Assembly (NCBI RefSeq): GCF_030409635.1
Contig: NZ_JAUFQF010000004.1
Location: 2,576,241-2,640,240 of the forward strand
Length of the DNA: 64,000 nt
Origin: Vibrio agarivorans
Lineage (GTDB): Bacteria > Pseudomonadota > Gammaproteobacteria > Enterobacterales > Vibrionaceae
Direction: 5' to 3'
Shown: positions 1-9,819 of the stretch, in pieces
How the letters are laid out: each line of letters opens with the position of its first letter
How positions within the stretch are numbered: the first letter of the stretch is position 1
Notes under the pieces: model-generated
What the model was told of the DNA's origin: nothing
What the model saw: the letters and a program-made list of their open reading frames with translations, nothing else
The model's database searches: none
Made by a program: the position numbers and the translations under genes

Positions 1-220
1 TTACCGCCGCCACCTGGTCAATAGCACTGTTTTGAATAGGAAAAGGCTCCCTAAAGTGTGAAATCAAAAACACTTTGCTAAATGCACTACAGCCTTGTGA
101 GCCATGAATCAAAGGAATCGCGCCAGTAAACCCCATCGTCGCCAGGGCTGCCCCGGTTGCAGGGCTGGTTTTTAATGGCTTTGTCACCAAAGCGTCATTT
201 TGAATGTATGGACTTGTCAT
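1..220 (-). CDS. nifN: NifN, nitrogenase FeMo-cofactor scaffold subunit (N-terminal part only)
   Basis: The first 73 codons are present and the gene continues past the left edge. NifN pairs with NifE to form the NifEN scaffold on which the FeMo-cofactor precursor matures in the cytoplasm. The visible part has the NifK/NifN-type segment with H-G-S-Q-G-C (conserved cluster cysteine) and an R-E-P-F-P stretch. The start ATG at 220 is 3 bases past the nifE stop, and a GGAGG Shine-Dalgarno overlaps the nifE end, so nifE and nifN are probably translationally coupled. Confidence 0.93.
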   Translation of the reverse strand, partial: MTSPYIQNDALVTKPLKTSPATGAALATMGFTGAIPLIHGSQGCSAFSKVFLISHFREPFPIQNSAIDQVAAV

Positions 221-223
221 CTC

Positions 224-1672
224 TTAATCCTCCAACACAGTAAGCACGGGCAGTTCTTTTGTTTCGGGAAAAGCGCACAGCGTATCTGAGGCTTTGGTAT
301 GCCAAGGAGGCTGACGCTTAGACAGCGCCCATACCGGACTTTCAATGGTTCTGACTAACTCTTTTGCGAGTGTCACCATGCCTTTGTAACCAGCATAAGC
401 ATGTTCGCGTTCTTGATTGATATCTAAAAAAGGTATCTTGGCTTTTATGGCGGTATACATGTTTCTCCCCCCAGCGATCATCACATCGGCTTTGTATTGA
501 TACGCCGTGTCTAAAAGCGAGCGTGCTCCTCCTTCATTAAGCATCAAAGCGTCATCGCCCATGATGGCTTTAATTCTCGCTTTATCATCTGAGGTCGATT
601 TTTTGGTGCCTGTCGCGACAACTTCAATACCCAACTCTTGGAGAGCCGATACGACTGACCAAGACTTCACGCCACCGGTGTATAACAGCGCCTTTTTGCC
701 CTGCAAGATCTGTTTATAAGGCTGTAATGCCTCTCTTGTGGCTCGCTCTTCTCTGCAAATCACCTGCTCAGCATGAGCAGTAAGTTTTGGGTCACCCAAT
801 AAACGAGCAAACTCTCTAAGCGCCATCGATGTGTCTTCTATGCCATAGAAGCTGCCTTCAAACCACGGAATATCCCATTTCTGTTCGAGCTTTCTTGCTA
901 CATTAATTTGGGCACGAGAACACACCACCATCGCAGCATCGGCTCTGTGCATCGTCTGAATTTGATGAAACTGGGTATCACCGGCTAGGCAACAGAGCAC
1001 TCTAATCCCCAACTCTTCAAAAAGCGGCGTAACATGCCAAAACTCCCCAGCGATGTTGTATTCACCAATAAGAACGACGTCATGAACTGCTCTAGATGGG
1101 TCGTGCAACATCCGTGGTTTGGTCGGTGGCTCGGCAGTGCCGACCACTTTCTCTACCATGACTTCACCAGCAATCCTATTACCCAAGTTTTTGTTGCCGT
1201 AAAAGCCTGCAGCATCGACACAGATCACCGGACGTTGCCACTTGCTCTCAGCCAGTGTACAGATCGCATCAACGTCATTACCTTCAAGTGACGGAACACA
1301 GGTGACATAAACAAAGACTGCGGGGGGGGCATACCGTTCAATAAGCGCTTTGATCGCATGCAACAGACGCTTTTCAGCGCGTCCCATAATAACATCTTGT
1401 TCATTGAGGTCGGTGGTAAACCCGAACCGAAACAGGTCAGAACTTGTTGCTTTAGTCCCTCGGTTATTCCAACTGTTACCGGCGCACGCTATCGGCCCGT
1501 GAACTAAGTGGCCCACATCAGCAATGGGAAGCAAACTTATCTGTGCCCCATCAAATGAGCAGCCACCGGCAGTCATCCCTGGTGTTGGACGAGAACAGCC
1601 ACTTTTGTTGCCTGCATTGTGCTCGCAAGCAGGTTCGTTTTGTAGCTCAGCAATGTCACTTCTTTTCATCAT
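224..1672 (-). CDS. nifE: NifE, nitrogenase FeMo-cofactor scaffold subunit
   Basis: NifE is the alpha-like subunit of the NifEN scaffold that matures the NifB product into FeMo-cofactor before delivery to NifDK. Family landmarks are [20 protein letters not shown] and [10 protein letters not shown], which carry the conserved cluster cysteines, and the length (about 482 aa) is normal. A longer reading from TTG at 1681 is unlikely, because its first codons contain the Shine-Dalgarno (GGAG) for the double ATG at 1672/1669. An eight-G run at 1322-1329 does not break the frame. The gene has its own sigma-54 promoter and NifA site upstream and is followed directly by nifN. Confidence 0.96.
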   Translation of the reverse strand: MMKRSDIAELQNEPACEHNAGNKSGCSRPTPGMTAGGCSFDGAQISLLPIADVGHLVHGPIACAGNSWNNRGTKATSSDLFRFGFTTDLNEQDVIMGRAEKRLLHAIKALIERYAPPAVFVYVTCVPSLEGNDVDAICTLAESKWQRPVICVDAAGFYGNKNLGNRIAGEVMVEKVVGTAEPPTKPRMLHDPSRAVHDVVLIGEYNIAGEFWHVTPLFEELGIRVLCCLAGDTQFHQIQTMHRADAAMVVCSRAQINVARKLEQKWDIPWFEGSFYGIEDTSMALREFARLLGDPKLTAHAEQVICREERATREALQPYKQILQGKKALLYTGGVKSWSVVSALQELGIEVVATGTKKSTSDDKARIKAIMGDDALMLNEGGARSLLDTAYQYKADVMIAGGRNMYTAIKAKIPFLDINQEREHAYAGYKGMVTLAKELVRTIESPVWALSKRQPPWHTKASDTLCAFPETKELPVLTVLED

Positions 1673-1704
1673 TTGCTCCAAACTGCTATTTGTAAGAGCA
1701 AGAT

Positions 1705-1720
1705 TGCAATAATTGAACCC
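1705..1720 (-). promoter_or_regulatory. sigma-54 (-24/-12) promoter of nifEN
   Basis: Read on the minus strand this is GGGTTCAATTATTGCA. The GG and GC doublets are 10 bases apart, and the -12 half TTGCA is a full match to the RpoN consensus. It lies 33 bases upstream of the nifE start, with a NifA site further upstream. Confidence 0.75.
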
Positions 1721-1781
1721 AAATAAATACCCAATAAAAACAGACAGATAAATACAGTTCGTATTTTCTAGCTGAACAGTT

Positions 1782-1797
1782 TGTTCGCTTTACGACA
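1782..1797. promoter_or_regulatory. NifA upstream activator site for nifEN
   Basis: TGT-TCGCTTTACG-ACA is a perfect match to the NifA consensus TGT-N10-ACA. Its centre is about 71 bases upstream of the -24 element (about -95 from the predicted start), within the usual range for NifA activation through DNA looping. Confidence 0.8.
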
Positions 1798-1810
1798 ATC
1801 TTCACACACA

Positions 1811-1835
1811 AAAATGCCAGCAAATGCTGGCATTT
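1811..1835 (-). terminator. Terminator after nifY
   Basis: A perfect 10-bp stem (1812-1821 with 1826-1835, 4-base loop) lies 20 bases past the nifY stop. On the minus strand it is followed by TTTTG. It separates the nifHDKTY unit from nifEN. Confidence 0.8.
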
Positions 1836-1854
1836 CTACTGTCGGTACTTTGCG

Positions 1855-2511
1855 TTAAGCTGTTAATCTTTGACTCAACCAAGGCGCAACCCCTTTGTCT
1901 ATCGCGGATTGTATTTCTGCTATTTTGTCGTGAATATCGATTGGCGCTTTCGCTTTGATTGGATGAATCCCTGCCCTAGTGATTTTGGCTGCCGCCGCAC
2001 CACCGATCGATAACGCAAACACGAGATCGCACTCGTTGATTAAACTGACTAAGTGCTGAGTTCTTAACTCACCTTTGGCATCACTGTCGATCTCCTTCAC
2101 CTCAACAAGCCGCTTTTCAACCTTGCTCACGTGATAAATGAGTAAACGTATGCATGACCCGAAATGCCCATCTAAGCGCTCACCAGAATTAGAGGCGAAC
2201 GCGACGACAAGCTTGTTGCTGTCTAAAGGGAACTCAAGCACAAACTCACCAACGTTTTCATCATCAAGGCCAGACGTTATCGCTGCATAAGCGCGATCGA
2301 TTTGTTTACGAGAAAAGGATTGGCCAAGCACCGTTAACATTGCGCGCCAGCGTTTCGGAGTGAAGGAAGCCAAGCTTCTGGCGTTGATGTCACCATTCAC
2401 GTTGGAGCTGATTAACTGCAGAAATAGCTTACTGTCCGAGTATTCCAGTGCTGCCATTGCCGTTGCCAGCTTTTTCACGCTGCTCTCACTGATAGGTAAT
2501 TGTGATTGCAT
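1855..2511 (-). CDS. nifY: NifY, nitrogenase cofactor-binding accessory protein
   Basis: This 218-residue protein has the NifY layout: an N-terminal helical region of about 95 residues and a C-terminal NifX/NifB-type dinitrogenase iron-molybdenum cofactor-binding domain. The latter has the VVAFASNSGERLDGHFG entry (about 102-118) and the S-I-G-G-A-A-A-A-K-I segment. In Klebsiella, NifY binds cofactor-free NifDK and drops off when FeMo-cofactor is inserted. The position after nifT matches nifHDKTY in enteric diazotrophs. NifX is the main alternative name, but length and position favour NifY. Confidence 0.88.
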   Translation of the reverse strand: MQSQLPISESSVKKLATAMAALEYSDSKLFLQLISSNVNGDINARSLASFTPKRWRAMLTVLGQSFSRKQIDRAYAAITSGLDDENVGEFVLEFPLDSNKLVVAFASNSGERLDGHFGSCIRLLIYHVSKVEKRLVEVKEIDSDAKGELRTQHLVSLINECDLVFALSIGGAAAAKITRAGIHPIKAKAPIDIHDKIAEIQSAIDKGVAPWLSQRLTA

Positions 2512-2519
2512 ATCGCCTC

Positions 2520-2741
2520 CTATGCCGCGCGTAACCGTTTTGCTCTGATCGAGATGGGTAACTTGGGTCTCTGCTCCATCGGATCAATAAAATAGATTGC
2601 TCCGTTTGCGAGTTCTATCTCCCCGCCCCACTTATCATCCAAATCGAACTCCAATTTAGTTACATGTTCCTCTAAATCCTTTTTAGCCAAATACAAAGAA
2701 AGCACGCCTTGCTCGGTGTACTGAATCATTACGTTTGCCAT
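2520..2741 (-). CDS. nifT: NifT/FixU family protein
   Basis: This 73-residue protein shows the family pattern: an N-terminal M-A-N-V-M-I strand, a central W-G-G-E-I-x-L-A-N-G turn and a basic end with P-I-S-I-R-A-K-R-L. NifT is small, widely kept next to nifK, and has no settled biochemical role. The nifT stop is 8 bases before nifY, so the two are co-transcribed and probably coupled. Confidence 0.93.
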   Translation of the reverse strand: MANVMIQYTEQGVLSLYLAKKDLEEHVTKLEFDLDDKWGGEIELANGAIYFIDPMEQRPKLPISIRAKRLRAA

Positions 2742-2771
2742 GTTAACACTCCCTATTGTGGCACGAGCTAA

Positions 2772-2790
2772 GGGCCTCTATGCGAGGCCC
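2772..2790 (-). other. Intercistronic hairpin between nifK and nifT
   Basis: GGGCCTC and GAGGCCC form a perfect 7-bp GC-rich stem with a 5-base loop, 8 bases past the nifK stop. There is no U-run, so it looks less like a full terminator than an mRNA-stabilising or partially attenuating hairpin that would keep nifHDK message more abundant than nifTY. Confidence 0.6.
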
Positions 2791-2798
2791 CTGAAGTA

Positions 2799-4370
2799 CT
2801 ATCGAACTAAATCAAAACCGTAGTCCGTGACACCTAATTGGTTCGTATCTCGGTCGAGTTTGGTTAAGATTTCATTGACTAAGGTCTTCAGAATGTATTG
2901 CGCTCCCTCATACCCTAGTGTTGTCTCACGATGTAAATGATGACGGTCAAAGATAGGGAAGCCAATGCGCACCAAAGGCACTTCAAACTCGGCGCCTTTT
3001 GCCAGTGTGTCTCGCTCGATAAACTTACCGTATGAGTTGCCGATCATGATGTCTGGCTTTTCAGTAAACATCAGTGAGCGGAAGTGCCACAAGTCTTTAC
3101 CGACAAACACCTGTGCATTTTGCGAGTATGGCGACTCAGCACACTGGGCCTCCATTTTCTTGCGCCAACGTTTGGTCCCGTTGTGACACAGAATATGTTT
3201 CACGTCACAGCCCAGTTCCGTTAGGAATTTCACCATTCCCATTAAATAATCGGTGTCGCCATACAATGAAACACTCACGCCATGTAGCCAAGTATGTGAA
3301 TCCGTCATCATGTCGACAAGGCGGCCACGCTCTTTGGCCAACTCCTCAGGTATCGGTTGGCCAGTTAGCTCTGATACTTTCATCAGAAAATCATCCGTCC
3401 AATCCAAACCCATTGGCATATTGATCTCTGGAATATCCTGCTCCCACGTCGTTTTAATGAACTTTTTACTTTTCACACTCTGTTCGGGCTGCAAGAACAA
3501 CGTCGCCTTCGCATTGGGTGCCTGTTTCACCTCATCAATGGTTGTTCCCCCCGCATACATGCGATATTCGCCATCAGCCGGCGTATCCAACACTTCGGAA
3601 GGATCACTTAGCATGCTAAATTCAACGCCCATTTGCGTCAGCATGCGTTTGATGACTCGGTAGTTACCAAGATAGGTTTCAAAGCCCGGAACAATATTGA
3701 GTTTGTTAACGCTGCCCGGCTTATGCTCGTCTTTATTCGCGAGGGTAAAGTGGCGTAACACGCCTTCTAGCATTGCATCCCACCCGTTTAAGTGGCTACC
3801 TACAAAGCTAGGCGTATGGGCAAAAGGAGTGGGAACGTCTTTAGGAATAAAGCCTTTGTCTTTTGCGTTGCCGATAAAGGCGTTTAGGTCATCACCAATA
3901 ACTTCTGCCATACAGGTGGTAGAGACCGCGATCATTTCTGGCTTGTATAGGGCGTAAGAGTTCTGTAGGCCATAAAACATATTATCTTGCCCACCGAATA
4001 CCGCTGCATCTTCTGTCATCGAATCGGAGACACAAGCAACGGGCTCTTTAAAATGGCGATTAAAATAGGTACGAAAATAGGCCACGCACCCTTGTGAACC
4101 ATGTACATACGGCAACGTTTTTTCAAAACCTAACGCACACAGTACGCTGCCAAGTGGCTGACATGCTTTAGCAGGGTCAATAGTAATGTGTTTGCGTTCA
4201 AAGTTGAGCTTGGCGTACTCTTTCGAGGTAGTCCATTCAAACACCTCTTTGACTTTCTCGGGGTCAACCCCTTGCTCAAAGTTAGCACGTTTCTTGGCTA
4301 ACATAGTTTGATAATCGGATTCGCTAAACAGCGGAAAACCCGGTTTAATCTCATCGATATTTTGAGTCAT
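2799..4370 (-). CDS. nifK: NifK, molybdenum-iron nitrogenase beta chain
   Basis: This is the beta subunit of dinitrogenase, forming the alpha2-beta2 MoFe protein with NifD. The 523-residue length is normal. P-cluster cysteine ligands are visible at C70 (KACQPLG), C95 (GSQGCVAYF) and C153 (STTCMAE), the numbering used for the Azotobacter protein. An AGGAGA Shine-Dalgarno precedes the ATG. It lies 68 bases downstream of nifD in the nifHDK operon under the nifH promoter. Confidence 0.98.
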   Translation of the reverse strand: MTQNIDEIKPGFPLFSESDYQTMLAKKRANFEQGVDPEKVKEVFEWTTSKEYAKLNFERKHITIDPAKACQPLGSVLCALGFEKTLPYVHGSQGCVAYFRTYFNRHFKEPVACVSDSMTEDAAVFGGQDNMFYGLQNSYALYKPEMIAVSTTCMAEVIGDDLNAFIGNAKDKGFIPKDVPTPFAHTPSFVGSHLNGWDAMLEGVLRHFTLANKDEHKPGSVNKLNIVPGFETYLGNYRVIKRMLTQMGVEFSMLSDPSEVLDTPADGEYRMYAGGTTIDEVKQAPNAKATLFLQPEQSVKSKKFIKTTWEQDIPEINMPMGLDWTDDFLMKVSELTGQPIPEELAKERGRLVDMMTDSHTWLHGVSVSLYGDTDYLMGMVKFLTELGCDVKHILCHNGTKRWRKKMEAQCAESPYSQNAQVFVGKDLWHFRSLMFTEKPDIMIGNSYGKFIERDTLAKGAEFEVPLVRIGFPIFDRHHLHRETTLGYEGAQYILKTLVNEILTKLDRDTNQLGVTDYGFDLVR

Positions 4371-4438
4371 AACTCTTCTCCTACCCTGTCACTCATCTGT
4401 GAACAGTGGCTCGGTAAATGTTTGTATGACGGACTGCA

Positions 4439-5911
4439 TTAGGCAGTTTTCGCCAACTCTGTTTCTTTTTCAGTTGGCTTAAGCCATGGCGGTTGCATCT
4501 TGTTCCAGCAAGGGTTATTCAGAGTCAAATCCATATCACGTGCGAAAATCGCAAAGCCATCGACACCATGATAAGGGCCTGAATAGTCCCAACTGTGCAT
4601 CTGACGGAACGGGAAGCCCATTTTTTGGAAAACGTACTTCTCTTTGACGCCTGAACCAATTAAGTCCGGGTTTAGTTTTTTAACAAACTCCTCCAACTCA
4701 AACTCCGATGCATCATCAAACAGCAAGGTGGCGTCATTGAGCTCAGGAACGGTTTTCACATAGTCGTCGTTATGAGCAAACTCATAACCTGCCCCCACGA
4801 TTTCCATTCCAAGATCTTCATATGCTCCAATGATATGTCGTGGCCTTAGTCCGCCTACATAGAGCATGACCTTCTTGCCTTCGAGTCGCGGACGATATTT
4901 ATCAACAACCGCCTGCCACTCTGCTTTATAGCGCGCGATAACCTCTTCTGTTTTTGCTTGAATCCTTTCATCAAACATCGCCGCAATCTTGCGCATTGAC
5001 TCTTCAATTTTGGTTGGGCCAAACAGGTTGTATTCAACCCAAGGCACACCATGCTTCTCTTCCATGTATCGAACGATGTAGTTCATCGAACGGTAACAGT
5101 GAACAAGGTTAAGCTTCACTTTTGGCGTGTTTTCCATTTCAGATAGCGTGCCGTCACCCGACCATTGAGCAACAACGCGCAGCCCCATGTCTTCCAGAAT
5201 GATACGTGATGACCATGCGTCACCACCGATGTTGTAGTCACCGATGATGGCTACGTCGTAATCCGTGGTTTCAAACTCAACTTGATCTGACTTACTCAGC
5301 ACATGATCGCGGATGGTATCGTTGGCGATATGGTGTCCTAATGACTGTGACACACCACGGAAGCCTTCACATCGAACCGGAACGACCGTTTTACCCAGCT
5401 CTTCTGTTTTGGTCTTTGCAACGGCCTCAATATCATCACCGATCAGTCCTACCGGACATTCCGATTGAATCGAATAGCCTTTGACCAAAGGAAACAGTGC
5501 TTCAACTTCATCGATGGCGGATGCCAGCTTCTTATCACCACCAAAAACGATATCTCGCTCTTGAAAGTCAGTGGTGAAGTTAATGGTGCCAAAGGTGTCT
5601 ACACCCGTTGTGCCTGTGTAGTAGTTGCGGCGACCTGCTCTTGAGTATTGACCACAACCAACTGGACCATGGGAGATATGAACCATATCTTTGACAGGAC
5701 CCCAAACCACACCTTTAGAGCCCGCATAAGAACACCCCCTTACCGTCATAACACCCGGTAAGGATTTCCGGTTACTGGTAATACACTTTGAGCTTTCAGA
5801 CTCAGGATCATTCACCATTAGGTGCTTTTTACGATCCTCTCGTGCTACTTCAGGATAGACTTCCAATATTTCATCGATAATCGCCTGAGTATCTTGTTTA
5901 TTCATCGACAT
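4439..5911 (-). CDS. nifD: NifD, molybdenum-iron nitrogenase alpha chain
   Basis: The alpha subunit of dinitrogenase holds the FeMo-cofactor. P-cluster cysteines are at about C60, C86 and C152. The cofactor ligands are Cys272 (HCYRSMNYI) and His439 ([14 protein letters not shown]), and the catalytic-pocket His is in the SLGHH motif. This identifies a Mo enzyme rather than a vanadium or iron-only one. The ATG at 5911 is preceded by GGAGG at 5-base spacing; a TTG at 5923 would place that Shine-Dalgarno inside the protein, so it was not used. Length 490 aa. Confidence 0.98.
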   Translation of the reverse strand: MSMNKQDTQAIIDEILEVYPEVAREDRKKHLMVNDPESESSKCITSNRKSLPGVMTVRGCSYAGSKGVVWGPVKDMVHISHGPVGCGQYSRAGRRNYYTGTTGVDTFGTINFTTDFQERDIVFGGDKKLASAIDEVEALFPLVKGYSIQSECPVGLIGDDIEAVAKTKTEELGKTVVPVRCEGFRGVSQSLGHHIANDTIRDHVLSKSDQVEFETTDYDVAIIGDYNIGGDAWSSRIILEDMGLRVVAQWSGDGTLSEMENTPKVKLNLVHCYRSMNYIVRYMEEKHGVPWVEYNLFGPTKIEESMRKIAAMFDERIQAKTEEVIARYKAEWQAVVDKYRPRLEGKKVMLYVGGLRPRHIIGAYEDLGMEIVGAGYEFAHNDDYVKTVPELNDATLLFDDASEFELEEFVKKLNPDLIGSGVKEKYVFQKMGFPFRQMHSWDYSGPYHGVDGFAIFARDMDLTLNNPCWNKMQPPWLKPTEKETELAKTA

Positions 5912-5959
5912 CCCTGCCTCCAAATTATTCTATGAACACTCGAATTTCACTAAAGCAAG

Positions 5960-6844
<885 letters not shown>

Positions 6845-6879
6845 CTAGCTCCTTTTTAAATTAGACTCATGGACTTGTA

Positions 6880-6895
6880 TGCGAAAACCACACCA
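6880..6895 (-). promoter_or_regulatory. sigma-54 (-24/-12) promoter of nifHDKTY
   Basis: On the minus strand this reads TGGTGTGGTTTTCGCA. The invariant GG and GC are 10 bases apart, with TGG at -24 and GCA at -12. The match is imperfect in the CAC part, which is common at promoters that depend strongly on the activator. The predicted start is about 30 bases before the nifH ATG. Confidence 0.7.
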
Positions 6896-6967
6896 AACAC
6901 TTAATCGATAAAAATCAGTTAGTTAAGAACAAACAATCATTAACAATGAAGACAATTGCTTGCTGTT

Positions 6968-6983
6968 TGTCAGCTTTACAACA
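6968..6983. promoter_or_regulatory. NifA upstream activator site for nifH
   Basis: TGT-CAGCTTTACA-ACA matches TGT-N10-ACA exactly. Its centre is about 82 bases upstream of the -24 element (about -106). It closely resembles the nifEN site, with GCTTTAC in the same place inside the spacer. It abuts the terminator hairpin of the upstream gene. Confidence 0.8.
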
Positions 6984-7014
6984 GTTATTGTCGGCAATAA
7001 CGGCCAACAATAAC
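6984..7014 (-). terminator. Hairpin ending the DUF2157 transcript
   Basis: A 12-bp stem with one mismatch (GTTATTGTCGGC with GCCAACAATAAC) lies about 18 bases past the DUF2157 gene stop on the minus strand. There is no long U-run. It would insulate nifH from upstream reading and touches the NifA site. Confidence 0.55.
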
Positions 7015-7031
7015 TGGGAAATAGGTAAGCG

Positions 7032-8084
7032 TTAACGAGCTTCAGAGGAGGATGAGGAAGAAAGGCTGACTTGATAGATTTTTTCCGCACGACTGCCAAA
7101 AAACCAGAAACTAAGAGCCAAAATGGCGAAAAACAAGGCTTTGTGCATGTCTTGCCAGAAGTATTCAAAGTAACGCGTGTAAAGATTAATAAAGAAGAAC
7201 GTCAAACCATACACTTTCACAATATCATCTTTAAAACGCACACCATGATAGATGGCATAAAGTGACACCACCGTTAGCAAGATAGACCAATGAATGAGTG
7301 AGAACTGAGATACTTTCTCCCATTCAACCAAACTGACGTGATTGCCAACTAATGACACCACCCAGAGTGCGATAAACAGATAAGCAAGGCCAATCAGTTT
7401 AGTTGTGACGTAAAACCCAAGGTGCTCAGGTTTTTTCGCAAACAAAGCATATCCACCAGCGGTCATTGCCGTCCCAAGCAGGGCAAATCGAATAGGCACA
7501 TTGACGCCTAAGAAATACTCACCCAAACCAAAAGGCCCTGACGCTTCAAAGATAAACCACAACCCCACCGACAATAAACTAAAGCCCCAGACAATATGAG
7601 ATGGCATCAATATGCCTAACACCGCGTAATTTACCGTAGCGAAAGCCATCAGATAGGTCGTGTCTTCAATTGAGAAAACCTCACCAAGAAAATGTATCGC
7701 AACTGCATTCGCAAGTATGCCAACGAGCATAATAGCTTCATTACTAAACACTTTGTGTGGCTGCGCACTCCGACTGCGAAGTCCTAGGGTGTAAAACACC
7801 ATAGAACAAGCGATAAAGAACCCACACTTAGCAATATCTGGTGCTGAAAAGACCTTTTGAAAAAGGGCGATTAGCCACTCATCACCAATGGCGATAATCA
7901 CGGAAACAACAATAGACAGGATGGCAAAATAAAATGAGTATTTGGCTAGCTGCTTCCAATCGAAAGAACTCACACTGTAAGCCCGGTTTAGGCGTTCGAA
8001 TTCTTCTTGAGAGAGAACACCCTGCTCTTTCCACTGCGTGAGGGCATCATCAATGATGCGCCCCTCTTTTTTTGACACTTGCAT
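7032..8084 (-). CDS. DUF2157 family integral membrane protein
   Basis: The soluble N-terminus of about 45 residues (QWKEQGVLSQEEFERL, the conserved short helical motif of DUF2157) is followed by about ten hydrophobic segments to the C-terminus. The family is predicted to be in the inner membrane and has no established function. The serine run at the end (S-S-S-S-S-S-E-A-R) is low complexity. It ends just upstream of the nifH regulatory region but shows no sign of being a nif gene. Confidence 0.75.
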   Translation of the reverse strand: MQVSKKEGRIIDDALTQWKEQGVLSQEEFERLNRAYSVSSFDWKQLAKYSFYFAILSIVVSVIIAIGDEWLIALFQKVFSAPDIAKCGFFIACSMVFYTLGLRSRSAQPHKVFSNEAIMLVGILANAVAIHFLGEVFSIEDTTYLMAFATVNYAVLGILMPSHIVWGFSLLSVGLWFIFEASGPFGLGEYFLGVNVPIRFALLGTAMTAGGYALFAKKPEHLGFYVTTKLIGLAYLFIALWVVSLVGNHVSLVEWEKVSQFSLIHWSILLTVVSLYAIYHGVRFKDDIVKVYGLTFFFINLYTRYFEYFWQDMHKALFFAILALSFWFFGSRAEKIYQVSLSSSSSSEAR

Positions 8085-8169
8085 GGTTTGCCTCTAATAC
8101 ATCTTGCAATCAGCGAATTAGAGTAAGTGTAACCGATGAATGATAAACCGTCTTGAGCTGTTGTGGATG

Positions 8170-8574
8170 TTACTTCTGTTGTTTGATGATTAAAAAACCG
8201 CTAAACAGAACGAACTTCTCATCAAATAAGCGTGCTGCCACCATTGCTGCTTGAGCAAATACCCCAACACCAAAGGTAGAAATCAGCACCTTAATCAGGT
8301 CAGTATTCGGTGGAACGTTGTAGATTTTGAGCAAGTTGGTAAAAAAGAAAAAGCACATCACTCCAACGGCTGTCCCGAGCGCAAAACCGAGAAAGCCATC
8401 TAAGCCGTTCTGTGACCATGGCAACATCATCATACCCATCACCAGTAGCCACTGACACAACATCGCATTTCTTAGCTCAGTCATCCCTAAAAATTCAGCG
8501 CTGAATATAAAACCGCTGTAGAGAGCTAAAAACCCTGCGACAAACATACTTATCCCCGCTAACTTCTTGTTCAT
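8170..8574 (-). CDS. Small membrane protein of unknown function
   Basis: About 134 residues with four hydrophobic segments (roughly 5-27, 38-55, 60-80, 95-118). The start at 8574 was chosen over an in-frame ATG at 8619 because AAAAGGAG lies 7 bases before it and the protein then begins M-N-K-K, typical of an inner-membrane N-terminus. I do not recognise the family. It could be co-transcribed with the downstream DUF2157 gene, 85 bases away. Confidence 0.6.
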   Translation of the reverse strand: MNKKLAGISMFVAGFLALYSGFIFSAEFLGMTELRNAMLCQWLLVMGMMMLPWSQNGLDGFLGFALGTAVGVMCFFFFTNLLKIYNVPPNTDLIKVLISTFGVGVFAQAAMVAARLFDEKFVLFSGFLIIKQQK

Positions 8575-8683
8575 GGCGAGACTCCTTTTGTTTGTGGCTA
8601 TACATTTAGTGTAGGACATTCGAGCGCCAAGAAATTTGCTGCATGTCTCACATATGTCGTTGATTTAACAATTCACTGCAATG

Positions 8684-9721
8684 TTATAATTTAAGTTTGA
8701 TATACAAGTTTTGAATCTCTTGTCGAAGCGTAGTTATCGTAGAGTGCTGCATCAAGAATTCGACAAAGCGGTTGGTTGCCGATTGCCTACCTTGTGCATT
8801 CATATAAGTGATGCGTAAATCCACTTCAAACTTGATCGGTTCAAGAGTAACGATGATAAGTTTACCCTCATTTAACGCCTGTCTAATGACGTGTAATGGT
8901 AGGAATGCAAAACCCTCAGAAGCCATGAGATAATTTGTACACGATATCGAATTATTACTAATAAATGTGACGTTCGCAGGGGTAACTTTACGTTGGCTTT
9001 CACTATCAATCATTACACTCTCATGCTGTCCGAGGTAGGACCACGCTACAAAAGGGGTCTCTGCAAACCACTCGTCGATACCGATATTTTTTATCCTAAC
9101 AATGTTGTCTGAAATAACATCTCTCTCGGCAATCATGCCGTTCGCTGAGGTCACTGTCTTCGATAAATAACGCGTTAAGTAATCGGGAGTACAACATAAA
9201 AAGAAGGGTAATTTGATTAACGGACGTGAGATAAGATTGTCATGGATTGAGTCTGACGAGAGGTGGGCGCGTATGGAAATATCCAGTTTGTGATCAAAGA
9301 TGTCCTGAAACTGCTCGTCTGTCACTAACTCAAGCCGATAATGGCTATGTGCTTTTTGAAAATCTGCGATAACCTCACTGAGGACAATAGAGCCAAATGT
9401 ATTTGGGCTCGACAACTTGAGTGGAATTTGTTGGTCGTCGGTATCACAGATAAACTGCCCTTTATTCAGTGCCATCGCATTTAAAGCACTATCAACTTGC
9501 TGTATGACCGGACGGCAAGTCTCCACATAAGCACTGCCTTTGGCGGTGAGTTTTGAACCCTTAGCATTGCGGTCGAGTAAACGAAACCCCAACTCATCTT
9601 CTAGTGTTTTGATCGCTCTAGAAATCATAACTTTCGATTTACCTAATTGCTCTGAAGCTCCTCCTAAAGAGCCAGTTTCCGCAACACAGATTAATGCCTT
9701 ATGATTTGCAATGTCGTCCAT
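8684..9721 (-). CDS. LysR-family transcriptional regulator
   Basis: The N-terminal winged helix-turn-helix (residues 1-65, with A-E-T-G-S-L-G-G-A-S and S-R-A-I-K-T-L-E-D-E-L-G) is followed by a periplasmic-binding-protein-like effector domain. Length 345 aa is slightly long. It is divergent from the secreted SnoaL/ABM gene across 98 bases, the usual layout for a LysR protein and its target. The ligand is unknown. Confidence 0.9.
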   Translation of the reverse strand: MDDIANHKALICVAETGSLGGASEQLGKSKVMISRAIKTLEDELGFRLLDRNAKGSKLTAKGSAYVETCRPVIQQVDSALNAMALNKGQFICDTDDQQIPLKLSSPNTFGSIVLSEVIADFQKAHSHYRLELVTDEQFQDIFDHKLDISIRAHLSSDSIHDNLISRPLIKLPFFLCCTPDYLTRYLSKTVTSANGMIAERDVISDNIVRIKNIGIDEWFAETPFVAWSYLGQHESVMIDSESQRKVTPANVTFISNNSISCTNYLMASEGFAFLPLHVIRQALNEGKLIIVTLEPIKFEVDLRITYMNAQGRQSATNRFVEFLMQHSTITTLRQEIQNLYIKLKL

Positions 9722-9789
9722 AGCGTTCCATCTAGTTAACAGCGTGTTTCATCAAGGAGTATAGTCAAAATAAATAACTCAGCTACGCT

Positions 9790-9799
9790 TAGTGCACTA
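9790..9799. promoter_or_regulatory. Candidate operator between the LysR gene and its divergent neighbour
   Basis: TAGTGCACTA is a perfect 10-bp palindrome, 21 bases before the start of the gene at 9820 and directly upstream of its AAGGAG ribosome site. It is a plausible regulator half-site arrangement, but the assignment is inferred from position only. Confidence 0.35.
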
Positions 9800-9819
9800 C
9801 TCAATAAGGAGTTTTCGCT

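Noticed and set aside
1322-1329. Eight-G run in nifE as a possible frameshift site
   Set aside because: The nifE frame is continuous and normal in length on both sides.
6964-6980. Second TGT start for another NifA site upstream of nifH
   Set aside because: The spacing to the nearest ACA is 11, not 10 bases.
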